A stretch of DNA of 64,000 bases, from assembly GCA_900759445.1 (NCBI GenBank), contig CAAEVH010000048.1:163593-227592 (forward strand), given 5' to 3'. The position numbers were made by a program, and so were the translations under genes. Every line of letters begins with the position of its first letter. The first letter of the stretch is position 1. The notes beneath the pieces are model-generated. The model did no database searches. It saw only the letters and a list, made by a program, of their open reading frames with translations, and was not told the DNA's origin. Shown piece by piece: positions 38,030 to 48,850 of this stretch. This DNA is from an uncultured Raoultella sp. (GTDB lineage: Bacteria > Pseudomonadota > Gammaproteobacteria > Enterobacterales > Enterobacteriaceae).

Positions 38030-39120
38030 TCCTGGTCCCAGTCAGGTCGTAATTCGCCACCCGCAGTGAAACGAAAACGATGTTGATCCCATCCCTGGCC
38101 AAAAAGAGTCAGGACCGCACTATAGTAGGCATCGGCACCTGGATAGTGGTCTGCGACGCGCTGGCGCTGTATCGCCCGGGCGTCGTCATTTTGTAAAAAC
38201 GGCAGCATCGACGCGGAAAATCCGACCGGGCCGTTGCCGGTCGTTTTACCGGTTGCGATATTCGCTTTTTCCGGCGGAACGCCCTGGCGAATCGTCTGCG
38301 CTTCCATCGGTTTAAAACCAGCCAGCAGCCGGGCTTTCTGTTTATCCCCGTCATCCAGCATCCCGACCCACAGATAGACGCGGATCGCGTCGTAGCTGCC
38401 GATTATCGGTTTGTCCGCCTTCAGCTGCCAGCCTTGTCCTTTTTCGTAACGCACCCAGTCAGGGGAAAAACCTTTGGGCGCCGTCTCCAGCAGAAAACGC
38501 AGGTTGCTGTCGCGCAGTTTCAGCCAGGGGGCGCCAAAGCGGCTGAAGTAGCTGGCAAGCTGTGGCGGAAGGTAGCTGGGGTTAAAGCGCCAGCCTTTAT
38601 CGTCGGCAAAGCCAACTTTGCCGGGGAGAACCATGGGTCCGAACCCCGGCACATCCGTCACTTCTTCATCGGCGATACGCGACAAGAGCGCCTTGCCCAC
38701 CTCGGTGTACTGCGGCATCTGCCACAGCCGCCCCGCTTCCAGCAACGACCAGGCTATCCATAAATCGGAGTCAGACGCGGAGTTGCTGTCCAGCAGCGTC
38801 CACTCCTCATCGCTCTTTTTGCCCCACAGCCAGCCCGGCAGGTGCGCACGCAGGTCGCCCGCCGCCAGGTTGTTCTGGGTCCACTGGAACAGCTTGCCGA
38901 AAGCGTCGCGATCGTTTGCCGCCAGTGCGAAGAACAAGGCGTAGCTTTGCCCTTCGGAGGTGGTGATTTTTCGCGAATCGGCGGGATCAACCACCCGCCC
39001 TTCGGTACTCACATACTCTTTTTTAAATTGCTCCCAGGCCGGCCAGTGGCAGGCGGCACTCACCTGCGCCGCCGCCAGCATCAGAACCGACAGGATGACT
39101 CCGCGAATCGGGTTCATCAT
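38011..39120 (-). CDS. bcsZ: Periplasmic endo-beta-1,4-glucanase BcsZ (GH8), first cluster
   Basis: A 369-residue GH8 cellulase with a signal peptide ([12 protein letters not shown]). The catalytic acid is Glu56 in [11 protein letters not shown] and the second key aspartate is in [11 protein letters not shown] near residue 243. In E. coli it trims cellulose chains and is needed for normal polymer export. It sits between bcsB (3 bp gap) and bcsC (19 bp overlap). A second, only distantly similar GH8 gene exists at 49890-50882. Confidence 0.96.
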   Translation of the reverse strand: MMNPIRGVILSVLMLAAAQVSAACHWPAWEQFKKEYVSTEGRVVDPADSRKITTSEGQSYALFFALAANDRDAFGKLFQWTQNNLAAGDLRAHLPGWLWGKKSDEEWTLLDSNSASDSDLWIAWSLLEAGRLWQMPQYTEVGKALLSRIADEEVTDVPGFGPMVLPGKVGFADDKGWRFNPSYLPPQLASYFSRFGAPWLKLRDSNLRFLLETAPKGFSPDWVRYEKGQGWQLKADKPIIGSYDAIRVYLWVGMLDDGDKQKARLLAGFKPMEAQTIRQGVPPEKANIATGKTTGNGPVGFSASMLPFLQNDDARAIQRQRVADHYPGADAYYSAVLTLFGQGWDQHRFRFTAGGELRPDWDQECVSSD

Positions 39121-39123
39121 CGC

Positions 39124-41481
39124 TTACTCATCATCAAGGTGGAGACGGCGACGGCTGACAATACGCAGCATGCGCCACAGCACCCAGGCCAGAAGCACAA
39201 TGCTCACCGCAGCCAGAATCGCCAGCAGCACCGGGTGGCTGGACAGCGCAAACCAGATACGCTCAAACCACGGCAGGTGTCCGACATAATAGACGTCGCC
39301 CACGCGCAGGCTGTTCACCCCGGATTCACGAATCACCGACGCGGAACCAAACATCGCCGCCCGCTTACCGCTGTCGTTTAGCGCACCGTTCAGCAGCTCG
39401 TTACCGCGCGGACTGTCCGCCAGCAGCGCCACGACGCTGCGTTGATCGTAATACGGCGACTGGAAGCTGATAATGGCCGCCATTGGCCCGGAGGAGGTGA
39501 TATCCGTGCGCGTATTGGGCGTTCTGGCCTCATCATCCGGATAGATGCTCGGCAGATCGTAATGGCGCATCGGCATCTTCACCCAGCTCTTTGTCGCATC
39601 GACCAGCAGGCTAATTTTGGTCTCATCTTTCAGCGCTGCCGGAATCGAGCCAATCAACAGCAGGTCGGCGTCTTTATCCTTAATTTTGTTGCCATCATCG
39701 GTGACCTGCACATTGATAGCCGCCAGGCCAGTCTGCGCGCCGATACCGCCAACGGATTCCAGCAGCGTCGCCACCTGGCCCTCAGTCGGGGCGGATGGCA
39801 CCACAATCAGCGTGTCAGCAAGGTCGGCCATCCGGCTATACGGGAAGCCCGAATTGGCAAACACGCGCAGATCCGGCATGGCAATAAAGTGGTAATACTT
39901 CGAGAAGTCGATCGTTGAATCGTCACCGATCACCACGTGGTTCTGCACCGGCTGAAAGGTAATACAGTTATCGATAGAGCCGCCCGGCATCGGGTTCATG
40001 TACTGGAAATCAAAACGCAGATGGTTGAGCGCCCCGAGGCGCAGCGCCGGGATACTGACGTTGGTCTTACCGTCCAACAGCCCCTGCAACACCGGCAGAC
40101 GCAATATTAATTTATTCACGTCCTGAGAGCTGTTCAGGCTGAAGGATTGCAGGAACTGGTCATTGAGGCTGATATCCATCCGCGAACTGTCTTTGATCGG
40201 CGGCATGGTGTAGCGATAGTTCAGCTTCATATCGATGCCGTTGGCGCGCAGCAAATAGAGATCCGGCGGCAAATTCAGCGCCACGTTAATGGAATCTGGC
40301 ACCAGGCCGCTGGACTGCAGCTGCTGTTCGTAGGTTTTCAGTTCGCCGAAGGTGACTTCACGATCGGTTCGCACCCAGTTCGGCGCATCATAGGGTTTAC
40401 GCGCCTGCAGCTCTTTGACGTCGTCGACCACGACGCTACTGCCGCGGAACAGAATATTGCCCTGTGCGATCCCCCTGGCGGCCAGCAGCAGATCTTTGTC
40501 ATCACGGCCAAAGACCACCAGCAGCTTGACGTAAGGGTTGTCCGGATGGTCGATCATTTCGATGGTCGGCGCCTTCACCGGCGGATGTTCGCGCAGGAAG
40601 TCCGGGCGCTTATCGTTGGTCGCAAACACGATGGCGTTGCGATCCGGCAGTTTGTTAAACAGTACCGGGAACGCCTGGCCGCGCCAGCCGGCTTTACTGC
40701 CGAACCAGGAGGCCACAATCGCCGCCGCCTGCTGCTGCTGCGCATCCGGCGAGGAGGCGAAAACCATCGGCAGCGTCAGCGATCGGTTGTCCCGGGGGTC
40801 GTAGAACGGCACCGGGAAATGGGACAGATCGTTACGCACCGCCAGCGCCTGATAGGTCAGGTCCAGGTTGCTGTCACGCCCGACGTCCAGCCATAACGTA
40901 CTGCTGGCCGGGTTCTCGCACACATCGCGATAATGGCCGACGAACACCAGACGCACGCGGTTAAAGTCGGTGATATACAGAGGATCTATAGGGATCTGCG
41001 CGCTGACTTTTTTACCCAGCTGCTCTTTGGTAACCGGCAGGACGCCCATCAGCTCATCATTGAGGTACACCTTCAGCTGCGACTGCACCGGCAGCAGTGA
41101 AGGGGACGGCGTATAGTCGAGATTCAGCAGGGCTTTCGTCACGACCTCATCGCTGCGCATACCAAATTCTACCGAGCCGTCGGGATGCGCCCCGCGCAGT
41201 ACCATGCTGCCCGGAGGCGGGGCGATACTGGCGAAAGAGAGCTTCACGTCGCGGGTCGGAACATTCTCCATGACGACCGCCGGCGCTGGCGGTGCGGCAA
41301 GGGTTGCCGTCGGCTGGCTGTCGGCAATGACCGGGGCCGTCAGGCCCCCGTCCAGCGGATCCGTCGCCGCAGGCGCTGGCGCTGCCGTCACGGCTGTCGT
41401 CGGCGCCGCAAAAGAGGCGAAGGATGACCAACCAGCCATGCCCACTGCCACTGCACAAATCAAGGAGAGTTTTCTTTTCAT
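39124..41481 (-). CDS. bcsB: Cellulose synthase regulatory/periplasmic subunit BcsB, first cluster
   Basis: A 785-residue periplasmic protein anchored by one C-terminal membrane helix (ending LLAWVLWRML). The N-terminal signal is followed by an alanine/proline-rich spacer and then the carbohydrate-binding and flavodoxin-like repeats. The start at 41481 (MKRKLSLICAVAVGMAG) matches E. coli BcsB; the reading to 41559 runs into bcsA. The ribosome-binding site is weak, suggesting translational coupling to bcsA, which ends 10 bp upstream. BcsB forms the inner-membrane complex with BcsA and guides the glucan through the periplasm. Confidence 0.97.
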   Translation of the reverse strand: MKRKLSLICAVAVGMAGWSSFASFAAPTTAVTAAPAPAATDPLDGGLTAPVIADSQPTATLAAPPAPAVVMENVPTRDVKLSFASIAPPPGSMVLRGAHPDGSVEFGMRSDEVVTKALLNLDYTPSPSLLPVQSQLKVYLNDELMGVLPVTKEQLGKKVSAQIPIDPLYITDFNRVRLVFVGHYRDVCENPASSTLWLDVGRDSNLDLTYQALAVRNDLSHFPVPFYDPRDNRSLTLPMVFASSPDAQQQQAAAIVASWFGSKAGWRGQAFPVLFNKLPDRNAIVFATNDKRPDFLREHPPVKAPTIEMIDHPDNPYVKLLVVFGRDDKDLLLAARGIAQGNILFRGSSVVVDDVKELQARKPYDAPNWVRTDREVTFGELKTYEQQLQSSGLVPDSINVALNLPPDLYLLRANGIDMKLNYRYTMPPIKDSSRMDISLNDQFLQSFSLNSSQDVNKLILRLPVLQGLLDGKTNVSIPALRLGALNHLRFDFQYMNPMPGGSIDNCITFQPVQNHVVIGDDSTIDFSKYYHFIAMPDLRVFANSGFPYSRMADLADTLIVVPSAPTEGQVATLLESVGGIGAQTGLAAINVQVTDDGNKIKDKDADLLLIGSIPAALKDETKISLLVDATKSWVKMPMRHYDLPSIYPDDEARTPNTRTDITSSGPMAAIISFQSPYYDQRSVVALLADSPRGNELLNGALNDSGKRAAMFGSASVIRESGVNSLRVGDVYYVGHLPWFERIWFALSSHPVLLAILAAVSIVLLAWVLWRMLRIVSRRRLHLDDE

Positions 41482-41491
41482 CGCATTATCA

Positions 41492-44110
41492 TCATTGTTG
41501 AGCCATTTCTGGTTCCGCAGAGAGTATCGCCGCGGCACGCTCAGGCCGACGGGGAACAAACGAGACTATCCAGGCAACCAGCATGGTGAGCGAGCGGAAA
41601 ATAACCTTCACCGACGGCGGCGAGAACTCCGCCAGGTGACGATATCCACGGAACCCCAGCTTCAGGATATCCAGCAGGCTTTCCATCGGTTTATCTTCCG
41701 GGAAGCTATCCTGCCAAAGCGCCCACGTATCAGCACGGGCAAACGTACACTGTACAAAATCAATATGTTGTTGATTGGTCAACGGCATCAGCTGCAAACC
41801 GACTTCGCTGCCGTTCACGCGCGCAACCCTGACCGGGAAGGCATATTCCTGCTGTCCGCGTTTGAGCAGCAGATTCACCTTTTGCCCTTCCAGCACCTGC
41901 GCCTTACCGTTAATTTTGATCCCCAGCCCGCCATCGGAATAGTCATGTACGGTACAGGAGAACAGGTGGCCATCTTCGCGCGCAATTGCCGCCGGCATGC
42001 TCATTTCGACGCGATGCGAGCGACGGACCTGCTTACTTTCCACCGAGACCGCCACCGCGCCGCCCAGGATAATCAGGTTATAGAACACCCAGACGATACT
42101 GACCCAAACGGTCAGGATCTCATTTTCCGGGCCATAGAAGTGACGCCAGACCCCAGCCGCCACGCCCACCAGGTTCAGCAGCACCAGATAGATATAGGGA
42201 CGGGAAATGACCCAGTCGACATATTCGTCCTCCACCAGCCCTCCTTTCGCCGTCACGTTGAACTTACCTTTATGCGGGTTAATCAGCGCGACAAAGGTCG
42301 GCGGCGCGATATACCAGGCCAGCGTGGTTTCGTAGATTTCGCTCCAGAAAGAGTGGCGATATTTGCCCTGAATCTTCGAGTTCGTCAGGCTCGCATGAAT
42401 CATATGCGGCAAGACGAAGAGCGCGATCATCAGCGCCGGCGCATAGATGATATAGGCGTGCAGCAGTAAAAATGCCAACGGCGCGACGAGGAAGATCAGC
42501 CGGGGAATGCCGGATAAAAAGTGCATCATCGCATTGACGTAACAGAGCCGCTGCGCAAACTTAAGCCCTTTACCAAACAAAGGGTTATCGAGGCGGAAAA
42601 TCTGCACCATGCCACGCGCCCAGCGAATACGCTGGCCAATATGCGCTGAAAGGCTTTCGGTCGCCAGGCCGGCGGCCTGCGGAATGCGCATATAGGCGGA
42701 CGTGTAGCCGCGACGGTGCAGACGCAGGGAGGTGTGGGCATCCTCGGTCACCGTTTCCACAGCGATACCGCCAATCTCATCCAGCGGGCCGCGCCGAATC
42801 ACCGCGCAGGAGCCGCAGAAGAAGGTGGCGTCCCACATATCGTTGCCATCCTGCACCAGGCCATAAAACAGGGTCCCCTCGTTTGGCGTTTTCCTGAAAC
42901 GTCCCAGATTGCGTTCAAACGGGTCGGGCGAGAAGAAATGGTGCGGCGTCTGCATCATCGCCAGCGCTTTCTCTTTCAGGAACCACCCCATGGTCATCTG
43001 CAGGAAAGAGCGTGTCGGCACGTGGTCGCAGTCGAAGATCGACACAAATTCGCCTTTGGCGTACTTAAGCGCGTTGTTGATATTCCCGGCTTTAGCATGC
43101 TCGTGAGTGGCGCGGGCGATGTAATGCACGCCGACGTCTTTGGCGAACTGGCGAAACTCTTCGCGCCCGCCGTCATCGAGGATCCAGATATTGAGCTTAT
43201 CTTTCGGCCAGTCGATACCTTGCGACGCATAAATGGTGTTTTTCACCACGTTAAGGTCTTCATTGTAGGTGGGAACGAAAATATCCACCGTCGGCCACTC
43301 GGCCATATCTTTGGGTAACGGAACCGGCTGGCGATTCAATGGCCATATCACCTGGAAATAGCCCAGCACCAACACCAGCCAGGCATAGGTTTCAGCAAAC
43401 AGCAGCACAACGCCGCACACCAGGCTGACGGGATCGTCCCAGTTCAGCGTCGAGGTATAGCGCCACCAGATGTAGCGGCAGGAGACGGTCAGCGAGAGGA
43501 CAATCAGCATCAGGGCCGAAAAACGCCCGGGAATACGGCGCACCAGCAGCGCCACGCCCCACAGCAACATCAGGAAAATAAACTGCGAAAGCGGGTTAAA
43601 CGGCTGGGTAATACACAGCAGCGACAGCACCAGCGAGAAAGTGACCACCACGCCAAGAATCGCCTTGCGCAGTTTTGGGCTGATGTGCGCCAGCTCTTTG
43701 TGTTTATTCAGATGGGCAGTACGGCTGTTCGTCCGTTCGGGAAGCGTCTCCAGCCACTGGGTGTAGCGCCCGTGAACCCCTTTGATGGCGGCAAACGAAC
43801 GCCAGTTCGCCTTTTTATCCGCCCCGGGTACATGCGTCACCAGCAGCCACAGGGACTGCAGCAGATAGCGCAGCGGATCCAGCAGCCGCGGGCGATGGGG
43901 ATTAATATGCGGAAAGTAGTCACGATGGTTGTTCAGAATCGCCTGCCAGCGCGGTGTTTCCAGCGGCATCAGCGCCCAGACCAGCGACGCCCACAGGCAG
44001 CCCAGCGAGGCGGACAGCCACGATGCGCCGTGCTGTCGATAATCGCTGTAGCGTTCGCTCAGGCGTTCCGCAACCGCAGGCGCCAGGAGCAAAGTCCTGA
44101 GGCGCATCAT
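41492..44110 (-). CDS. bcsA: Cellulose synthase catalytic subunit BcsA (UDP-forming), first cluster
   Basis: An 872-residue GT2 enzyme of the inner membrane that polymerises glucose from UDP-glucose. The catalytic motifs are VDIFVPTYNE near residue 275, DCDH near 358, TED near 455 and QRIRW near 490. The C-terminal PilZ domain from about 693 has RRSHR and DYSDGG, the c-di-GMP-binding RxxxR and DxSxxG signatures. The ATG at 44110 overlaps the bcsQ stop by 4 bp and gives exactly the E. coli length. It is the core enzyme of the E. coli-like cellulose system. Confidence 0.98.
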   Translation of the reverse strand: MMRLRTLLLAPAVAERLSERYSDYRQHGASWLSASLGCLWASLVWALMPLETPRWQAILNNHRDYFPHINPHRPRLLDPLRYLLQSLWLLVTHVPGADKKANWRSFAAIKGVHGRYTQWLETLPERTNSRTAHLNKHKELAHISPKLRKAILGVVVTFSLVLSLLCITQPFNPLSQFIFLMLLWGVALLVRRIPGRFSALMLIVLSLTVSCRYIWWRYTSTLNWDDPVSLVCGVVLLFAETYAWLVLVLGYFQVIWPLNRQPVPLPKDMAEWPTVDIFVPTYNEDLNVVKNTIYASQGIDWPKDKLNIWILDDGGREEFRQFAKDVGVHYIARATHEHAKAGNINNALKYAKGEFVSIFDCDHVPTRSFLQMTMGWFLKEKALAMMQTPHHFFSPDPFERNLGRFRKTPNEGTLFYGLVQDGNDMWDATFFCGSCAVIRRGPLDEIGGIAVETVTEDAHTSLRLHRRGYTSAYMRIPQAAGLATESLSAHIGQRIRWARGMVQIFRLDNPLFGKGLKFAQRLCYVNAMMHFLSGIPRLIFLVAPLAFLLLHAYIIYAPALMIALFVLPHMIHASLTNSKIQGKYRHSFWSEIYETTLAWYIAPPTFVALINPHKGKFNVTAKGGLVEDEYVDWVISRPYIYLVLLNLVGVAAGVWRHFYGPENEILTVWVSIVWVFYNLIILGGAVAVSVESKQVRRSHRVEMSMPAAIAREDGHLFSCTVHDYSDGGLGIKINGKAQVLEGQKVNLLLKRGQQEYAFPVRVARVNGSEVGLQLMPLTNQQHIDFVQCTFARADTWALWQDSFPEDKPMESLLDILKLGFRGYRHLAEFSPPSVKVIFRSLTMLVAWIVSFVPRRPERAAAILSAEPEMAQQ

Positions 44111-44844
44111 TGCGTCCCCTTGCCGGAATAGTGCAGCAAGCACCAGTTAGCGAGGGTCAGGATCTCTTCGGCGGCCAGCGAATCAGAACGATATTCCCCG
44201 AGCGGCTGCTTCGCCGCCAGACACTCCGCCATCGCCTCATCACGATGGACGGTGACCGGCAAAATACGGCGCTGGCTCTCCAGCCACAGCTGATACAAAT
44301 CTTCCTGTAGCTGGCTGCCGACGCGCAGATCGTTAATCAGAATATCGCCCTTCGCCGGCAGCGCCTGTTGATGCAGGCGAATATGGCTGTTGCCATCCGG
44401 ATGCACCACCACCAGCGTGCGATCGCAGGCGCTAAGTAGCGAACGAGTCAGCGGGGAATAACCTTCCGGTAAATCCAGCAGCAGCCAGCGATGATCGCCC
44501 TGCTGTTCCAGTTTCTCCACCATGCCGACAAACGATTCCAGCAGCGGATAGAGCTTATCAACGTTCTCTCTTTCACCGGGCGAGAGCAGACCAAAAGGCA
44601 AAATATCGATATGCGAGGTATAACGGATGCCGGCGTCACGCCAGTCGCCTCCGTCAATTAACGCGCGTGCCCAACCGTCGCGATGCGTCGCATCAACGTT
44701 GAAAAAATAGCGCAGCATATTATCCGGGCTGGCGTCGATCGCCAGAACCGTCTCCCCGAGGAGCTGTAACGCCCAGGCGAGCGCGGCGGTAATCGACGTG
44801 GTGCCCACGCCACCGCGGATACCCTGTAATCCAAGAATAGCCAT
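44107..44844 (-). CDS. bcsQ: MinD/ParA-like ATPase-fold protein BcsQ, first cluster
   Basis: A 245-residue cytoplasmic protein that helps localise the cellulose synthase and is required for cellulose in E. coli. The P-loop reads RGGVGTTS, lacking both the deviant-Walker lysine and the canonical lysine seen in MinD-type proteins; E. coli BcsQ has the same feature. The gene is open from the start, so it does not carry the early stop that inactivates bcsQ in some E. coli K-12 strains. It follows bcsR by 11 bp and overlaps bcsA by 4 bp. Confidence 0.95.
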   Translation of the reverse strand: MAILGLQGIRGGVGTTSITAALAWALQLLGETVLAIDASPDNMLRYFFNVDATHRDGWARALIDGGDWRDAGIRYTSHIDILPFGLLSPGERENVDKLYPLLESFVGMVEKLEQQGDHRWLLLDLPEGYSPLTRSLLSACDRTLVVVHPDGNSHIRLHQQALPAKGDILINDLRVGSQLQEDLYQLWLESQRRILPVTVHRDEAMAECLAAKQPLGEYRSDSLAAEEILTLANWCLLHYSGKGTQ

Positions 44845-44855
44845 CGACGGCGTCC

Positions 44856-45044
44856 TTACTTTTTCTCTGCGAGTTCCGCCAATAGTGGCCAGCGTTTCAG
44901 CGCCGCGGCTAACTGCTCGCGCCGGGAAATGTCGTGGTAATCAATTTCGGGCAGGGAAAATGCCCGGCTTAACGCCAGGAAATCATTTTGAAAGGTGTAA
45001 CCCAGCGTTGCATCTGAGGGTACTGAAGGCTCTTTTCCCGGCAT
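44856..45044 (-). CDS. bcsR: Cellulose biosynthesis protein BcsR (YhjR)
   Basis: A 62-residue protein. GYTFQNDFLALSRAFSLPEI and the C-terminal REQLAAALKRWPLLAEL match E. coli BcsR. The ATG at 45044 gives an exact length match; an ATG four codons upstream at 45056 has no ribosome-binding site. In E. coli BcsR binds BcsQ and is needed for cellulose secretion. It is the first gene of the minus-strand unit and is divergent from bcsE. Confidence 0.93.
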   Translation of the reverse strand: MPGKEPSVPSDATLGYTFQNDFLALSRAFSLPEIDYHDISRREQLAAALKRWPLLAELAEKK

Positions 45045-45213
45045 TTCGCTGTCCATTCAAAAAACACATAAATAAAACCCGATGTATAATAGGCTCAATC
45101 TCAAGTCACCTATATATGCTAAAACTGATACCCTTTAAATTCAATGTTAGGTTTACTCTGACGCTTTCGCTAGTAAACTGATCCAGTATGAATCAGGGCT
45201 GACGAGGAACGAC

Positions 45214-46770
45214 GTGAATATCGTTTATACTTTAGGTATTTCATCATTATGGGACGAGGTCTGCCATATGCCCGTCGGGGGCGTGTGGTGGCTTAACGTC
45301 GATCGCTATCCTGACGCGGTAAGCCTGCTCAATCAAACCCTGGCGGCCCAGGATAAAGAGTGTAAAGTCGCCGCCATCGTCATGGGTGAGAAACCAAATA
45401 AAATCATATCATTAAAAAAAGATCGCGGCCCGGAAAAAGTGGCGTTATTCAGTATGCCTGACCTGACGGCCGGGCTGGAAGAAATGCATCGTGATTTACT
45501 CTGCTCGATCGATCCGGCCAATTACTTTTTTATTTTGCTGTGCGCCGAAAATGCATGGAAAAACATAAAAAGTGAGAAAATAAGCGCATGGGTTGAAAAA
45601 TCTCATCAATGGGCTAAATACCATAAGTGTTCGTTATTAATTCTTAATTCAGATAATGATATAGACAAGCAACTCTCGCCATTATTACACGAGTATCGCG
45701 CGCTTTCCGGGCTGGCGAGCATTCGTTATCAGGGCGATAGTTTTCTGTATGATATTGCCTGGTGGGGCAGCGAAAAAGGAATGAGCGCCCAGCAACAGCT
45801 GACGGTAATTCAGGATGACGACGGCTGGCGACTGGCTGAAGAAGAAGAGGCCACGGTGCAGCCGCGCAGCGATGAAAAGGTCGTTCTGAGTAACCTGCGA
45901 GTCCTGGAAGGGGCGCCTGCCCTGTCTGAATACTGGACGCTGTTTGATACCAATGACGGCGTGTTTAATGCCGCCCGCACCGCGCAGGCGGCAACGCTGT
46001 TATTTTCCGTGACGCAGAACGAACAAATTGAGCAACTGGGTCGCTATATTCACACGCTGCGCCGGCAGCGCGGCAGCGCGTTGAAAATTGTCGTCCGCGA
46101 ACAGCTACCCAGCCTGCGAACTACCGATGAGCGACTGCTACTCAGCAGCGGCGCGAATATGGTGATCCCCTTCAGCGCCCCGCTTTCCCGCTGCCTGACG
46201 TTAGTGGAAAGCGTGCAAAAACAGAAGTTCACCCGCCATATTCCGGAAGAGTTCGCCACCCTGCTGACCTGGAGTCAGCCGCTTAAACTACGCGGCTACC
46301 AAAAGTGGGGAGATTTCTGCGCCGCGGTACATAACATTATGGCCAACACCATGCTGCCTGCGGACAGCAAAGGGGTGATGGTGGCGCTGCGCCCGGCGCC
46401 GGGGCTGCGCGTCGAGCAAGCGCTGACGCTGTGCCGGCCGAACCGTATGGGCGATATCATGACCATCGGTAACAACCGATTAGTGCTGTTTCTGTCGTTT
46501 TGTCGCGTAAACGACCTGGATACCGCGCTAAACCATATTTTCCCGTTGCCCACCGGCGATATTTTTTCCAACCGCATGGTCTGGTTTGAAGATAAACAAA
46601 TCACGGCGGAAATTGGGCTGATGCGGGGTATTTCGCCGGCGCAGTGGAACACGCCGCTGCCTATTACGATGGAGAAAAACACCCCCATTAACGCGGCCCA
46701 TGACGGACGCAGCTGGCGACGTATTCCGCAGCCGCATCGTTTGTCTACCGACAGGGAGAAAACGTCATGA
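45214..46770 (+). CDS. bcsE: c-di-GMP-binding protein BcsE
   Basis: A 518-residue cytoplasmic protein that boosts cellulose production when it binds c-di-GMP through its GIL domain. The RxGD motif is Arg411-Met-Gly-Asp414 in RPNRMGDIM, conserved with E. coli. The start is GTG at 45214, with GAGGAA upstream. The N-terminal 200 residues are coded in more AT-rich DNA and are less conserved than the C-terminal half. It is the first gene of the bcsEFG unit, divergent from bcsRQABZC; the last 4 bp overlap bcsF. Confidence 0.96.
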   Translation: MNIVYTLGISSLWDEVCHMPVGGVWWLNVDRYPDAVSLLNQTLAAQDKECKVAAIVMGEKPNKIISLKKDRGPEKVALFSMPDLTAGLEEMHRDLLCSIDPANYFFILLCAENAWKNIKSEKISAWVEKSHQWAKYHKCSLLILNSDNDIDKQLSPLLHEYRALSGLASIRYQGDSFLYDIAWWGSEKGMSAQQQLTVIQDDDGWRLAEEEEATVQPRSDEKVVLSNLRVLEGAPALSEYWTLFDTNDGVFNAARTAQAATLLFSVTQNEQIEQLGRYIHTLRRQRGSALKIVVREQLPSLRTTDERLLLSSGANMVIPFSAPLSRCLTLVESVQKQKFTRHIPEEFATLLTWSQPLKLRGYQKWGDFCAAVHNIMANTMLPADSKGVMVALRPAPGLRVEQALTLCRPNRMGDIMTIGNNRLVLFLSFCRVNDLDTALNHIFPLPTGDIFSNRMVWFEDKQITAEIGLMRGISPAQWNTPLPITMEKNTPINAAHDGRSWRRIPQPHRLSTDREKTS

Positions 46771-46964
46771 TGTCCATCAGTGATATTCTTCAGCTGATCG
46801 TACTGTGTGCCCTGCTGTTTTTTCCGCTGGGATATCTGGCGCGCCATTATCAGCGCCGAATTCGCACCACCTTACGCTTAATGTTCTTTAAACCTCGTTA
46901 TGTCAAACCGGCTGGCGTATTACGCCGGGAAGCAACAACTCAGCAAGGCAAACTGAATAAATGA
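46767..46964 (+). CDS. bcsF: Cellulose biosynthesis membrane protein BcsF
   Basis: A 65-residue protein with one membrane helix (about residues 6-27, [20 protein letters not shown]) and a basic cytoplasmic tail. It matches E. coli BcsF in size and position. It is thought to anchor BcsE or BcsG at the synthase. It overlaps bcsE and bcsG by 4 bp at each end, so translation is coupled. Confidence 0.93.
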   Translation: MMSISDILQLIVLCALLFFPLGYLARHYQRRIRTTLRLMFFKPRYVKPAGVLRREATTQQGKLNK

Positions 46965-48631
46965 CGAATCCAAAAACTAATGCGACGCCGCTGCCGCTGT
47001 GGCAATACTGGCGTGGCCTGGCCGGTTGGAATTTTTACTTCCTGGTGAAGTTTGCGCTGCTTTGGGCGGGATATCTTAATTTTCATCCCATGCTCAACCT
47101 GGTCTTTCTCGCATTTTTACTGGTCCCGCTGCCAAAATATAAACTGCACCGCCTGCGGCACTGGATTGCTATTCCGATCGGCATCGGATTGTTCTGGCAT
47201 GATACCTGGCTACCGGGGCCGGAAAGTATTTTCAGCCAGGGCTCACAGCTTGCTGGCTTCAGCGCCGGTTATATCTGGGACCTGATCACCCGCTTTATTA
47301 ACTGGAATATGGTCGGCGCCTTCTTCCTGCTGCTGGTACTGTGGATGTTCATCAGCCAGTGGCTGCGCGTCACGGTGGTGGTCTCCGCGATTATGGTGTG
47401 GCTGGCGATCAGCCCACTGCTTCCGGCCTTTACCTTATGGCCCGTGGGCCAACCGACGGCAGCGGCGACCACCGCGAAGACTACCACCGCGACGATGGCC
47501 CCGGCGAGCACCTCGGCCGCCGGCGGCGATATTCCGGCCCAGACCGAACCGCCCACCTCGGCGAATTTGACCAACTGGCTGAACGCGTTCTACGCCTCAG
47601 AACAGAAGCGCAAAACGCCGTTCCCGGATCAGCTGCCGGCCGATGCCCAGCCGTTTGACCTGCTGGTTATCAACATTTGCTCGCTATCATGGTCCGATAT
47701 CGAAGCCGCCGGGCTGATGGATCATCCGCTGTGGAAGCATTTTGATATTGTGTTCAAAAACTTTAACTCGGCGACCTCCTACAGCGGCCCGGCGGCGGTA
47801 CGACTGCTGCGCGCAAGCTGTGGCCAGCTGTCGCATTCGAACCTCTATCAACCGTCGGGCAGCGACTGTTACCTGTTCGAAAATCTGGCAAAACTCGGCT
47901 TTACCCAACAGCTGATGCTCGGCCACAACGGCCTGTTCGGCGACTTCCTGAAAGAGGTGCGCAGCTTAGGCGGGATGCAAAGTCCGCTGATGGATCAAAC
48001 GGGGCTGCCGGTCAGCCTGCAGGCTTTTGATGGCTCGCCGGTCTATGACGACTTAGCGACCCTCAACCGCTGGCTGGAAACTGAAAATAAACAGGGTAAC
48101 GCCCGCAACGCCACCTTCTATAACACTCTGCCGCTGCACGACGGCAACCACTTCCCGGGCCAGAGCAAAACGGCGGATTACAAAGTTCGCGCGCAGAAAC
48201 TCTTCGACGAGCTGGACAGCTTCTTTACCGCGCTGGAAAAATCGGGCCGTAAAGTGATGGTCGTGGTCGTACCGGAGCACGGCGGCGCGCTGAAGGGCGA
48301 CAAAATGCAGGTTTCCGGCCTGCGTGATATCCCGAGTCCGTCCATTACCAACGTACCGACGGCGGTGAAATTTTTCGGCATGAAGGCACCGCATCAGGGC
48401 GCCCCGCTGATTATCGACCAGCCAACCAGCTATCTGGCGGTGTCGGAGCTGGTGGTGCGCGCGCTGGACGGCAAGATGTTTACCGAAGATAACGTGGACT
48501 GGCAGCAGTACACCGCCAACCTGCCGCAAAGCGCCGCGGTATCGGAAAACGCCAACGCCATCGTTCTGCAGTACCAGGGGAAACCTTACGTTCAGCTGAA
48601 CGGCGGAAGCTGGGTACCGTACCCGCAGTAA
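46961..48631 (+). CDS. bcsG: Cellulose phosphoethanolamine transferase BcsG
   Basis: A 556-residue inner-membrane enzyme that adds phosphoethanolamine to cellulose in the periplasm. About five N-terminal membrane helices (residues 15-165) are followed by an alanine/threonine-rich linker and an alkaline-phosphatase-fold domain. The [11 protein letters not shown] stretch near residue 243 holds the structurally important cysteine and [20 protein letters not shown] the catalytic serine region; [12 protein letters not shown] is the metal-binding loop. Length and order match E. coli. Its presence predicts that the first cluster makes modified cellulose. Confidence 0.96.
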   Translation: MTNPKTNATPLPLWQYWRGLAGWNFYFLVKFALLWAGYLNFHPMLNLVFLAFLLVPLPKYKLHRLRHWIAIPIGIGLFWHDTWLPGPESIFSQGSQLAGFSAGYIWDLITRFINWNMVGAFFLLLVLWMFISQWLRVTVVVSAIMVWLAISPLLPAFTLWPVGQPTAAATTAKTTTATMAPASTSAAGGDIPAQTEPPTSANLTNWLNAFYASEQKRKTPFPDQLPADAQPFDLLVINICSLSWSDIEAAGLMDHPLWKHFDIVFKNFNSATSYSGPAAVRLLRASCGQLSHSNLYQPSGSDCYLFENLAKLGFTQQLMLGHNGLFGDFLKEVRSLGGMQSPLMDQTGLPVSLQAFDGSPVYDDLATLNRWLETENKQGNARNATFYNTLPLHDGNHFPGQSKTADYKVRAQKLFDELDSFFTALEKSGRKVMVVVVPEHGGALKGDKMQVSGLRDIPSPSITNVPTAVKFFGMKAPHQGAPLIIDQPTSYLAVSELVVRALDGKMFTEDNVDWQQYTANLPQSAAVSENANAIVLQYQGKPYVQLNGGSWVPYPQ

Positions 48632-48638
48632 CCCGCCA

Positions 48639-48667
48639 ATGGCCGCAGGGGCATTCCCTGCGGCCAT
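48639..48667 (+). terminator. Hairpin after bcsG
   Basis: A perfect 12-bp stem (ATGGCCGCAGGG / CCCTGCGGCCAT) with a 5-nt loop starts eight bases after the bcsG stop. No T tract follows, but position and strength favour termination of bcsEFG. Confidence 0.65.
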
Positions 48668-48819
48668 GATGCGCCAGTAGTCAACTGCCCCTCGCCTCCT
48701 CGTTAATCTCCCGGTGAAACCGCCAACGACCGCACAGGGTCGCTATCTCTGATGGCGTACTCCAGACGACCGTCGCTGGCAAAAAACGCCGTGACAGCGT
48801 TCGCCTGGGGCTATACGAT

Positions 48820-48850
48820 ATATATATGAATCATTACGGAACATATATAT
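48820..48850 (+). promoter_or_regulatory. Inverted repeat overlapping the ParD-like start codon
   Basis: ATATATATG at 48820-48828 and CATATATAT at 48842-48850 form a perfect 9-bp inverted repeat with a 13-nt spacer. The right arm includes the first two bases of the ATG start codon. This position is characteristic of autoregulated antitoxin operons, with the ribbon-helix-helix product as the likely binder. The tract is AT-only in an otherwise GC-rich region. Confidence 0.65.

Noticed and set aside
44107..44844. Early stop in bcsQ as in some E. coli K-12 strains
   Set aside because: The reading frame is open from the ATG to the normal stop.
48632..48848. An Ldr-type toxin or yhjV between bcsG and dpp as in E. 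coli
   Set aside because: Neither is present; the region after bcsG holds the hairpin and the ParD-like promoter, and the second cellulose cluster precedes dpp.
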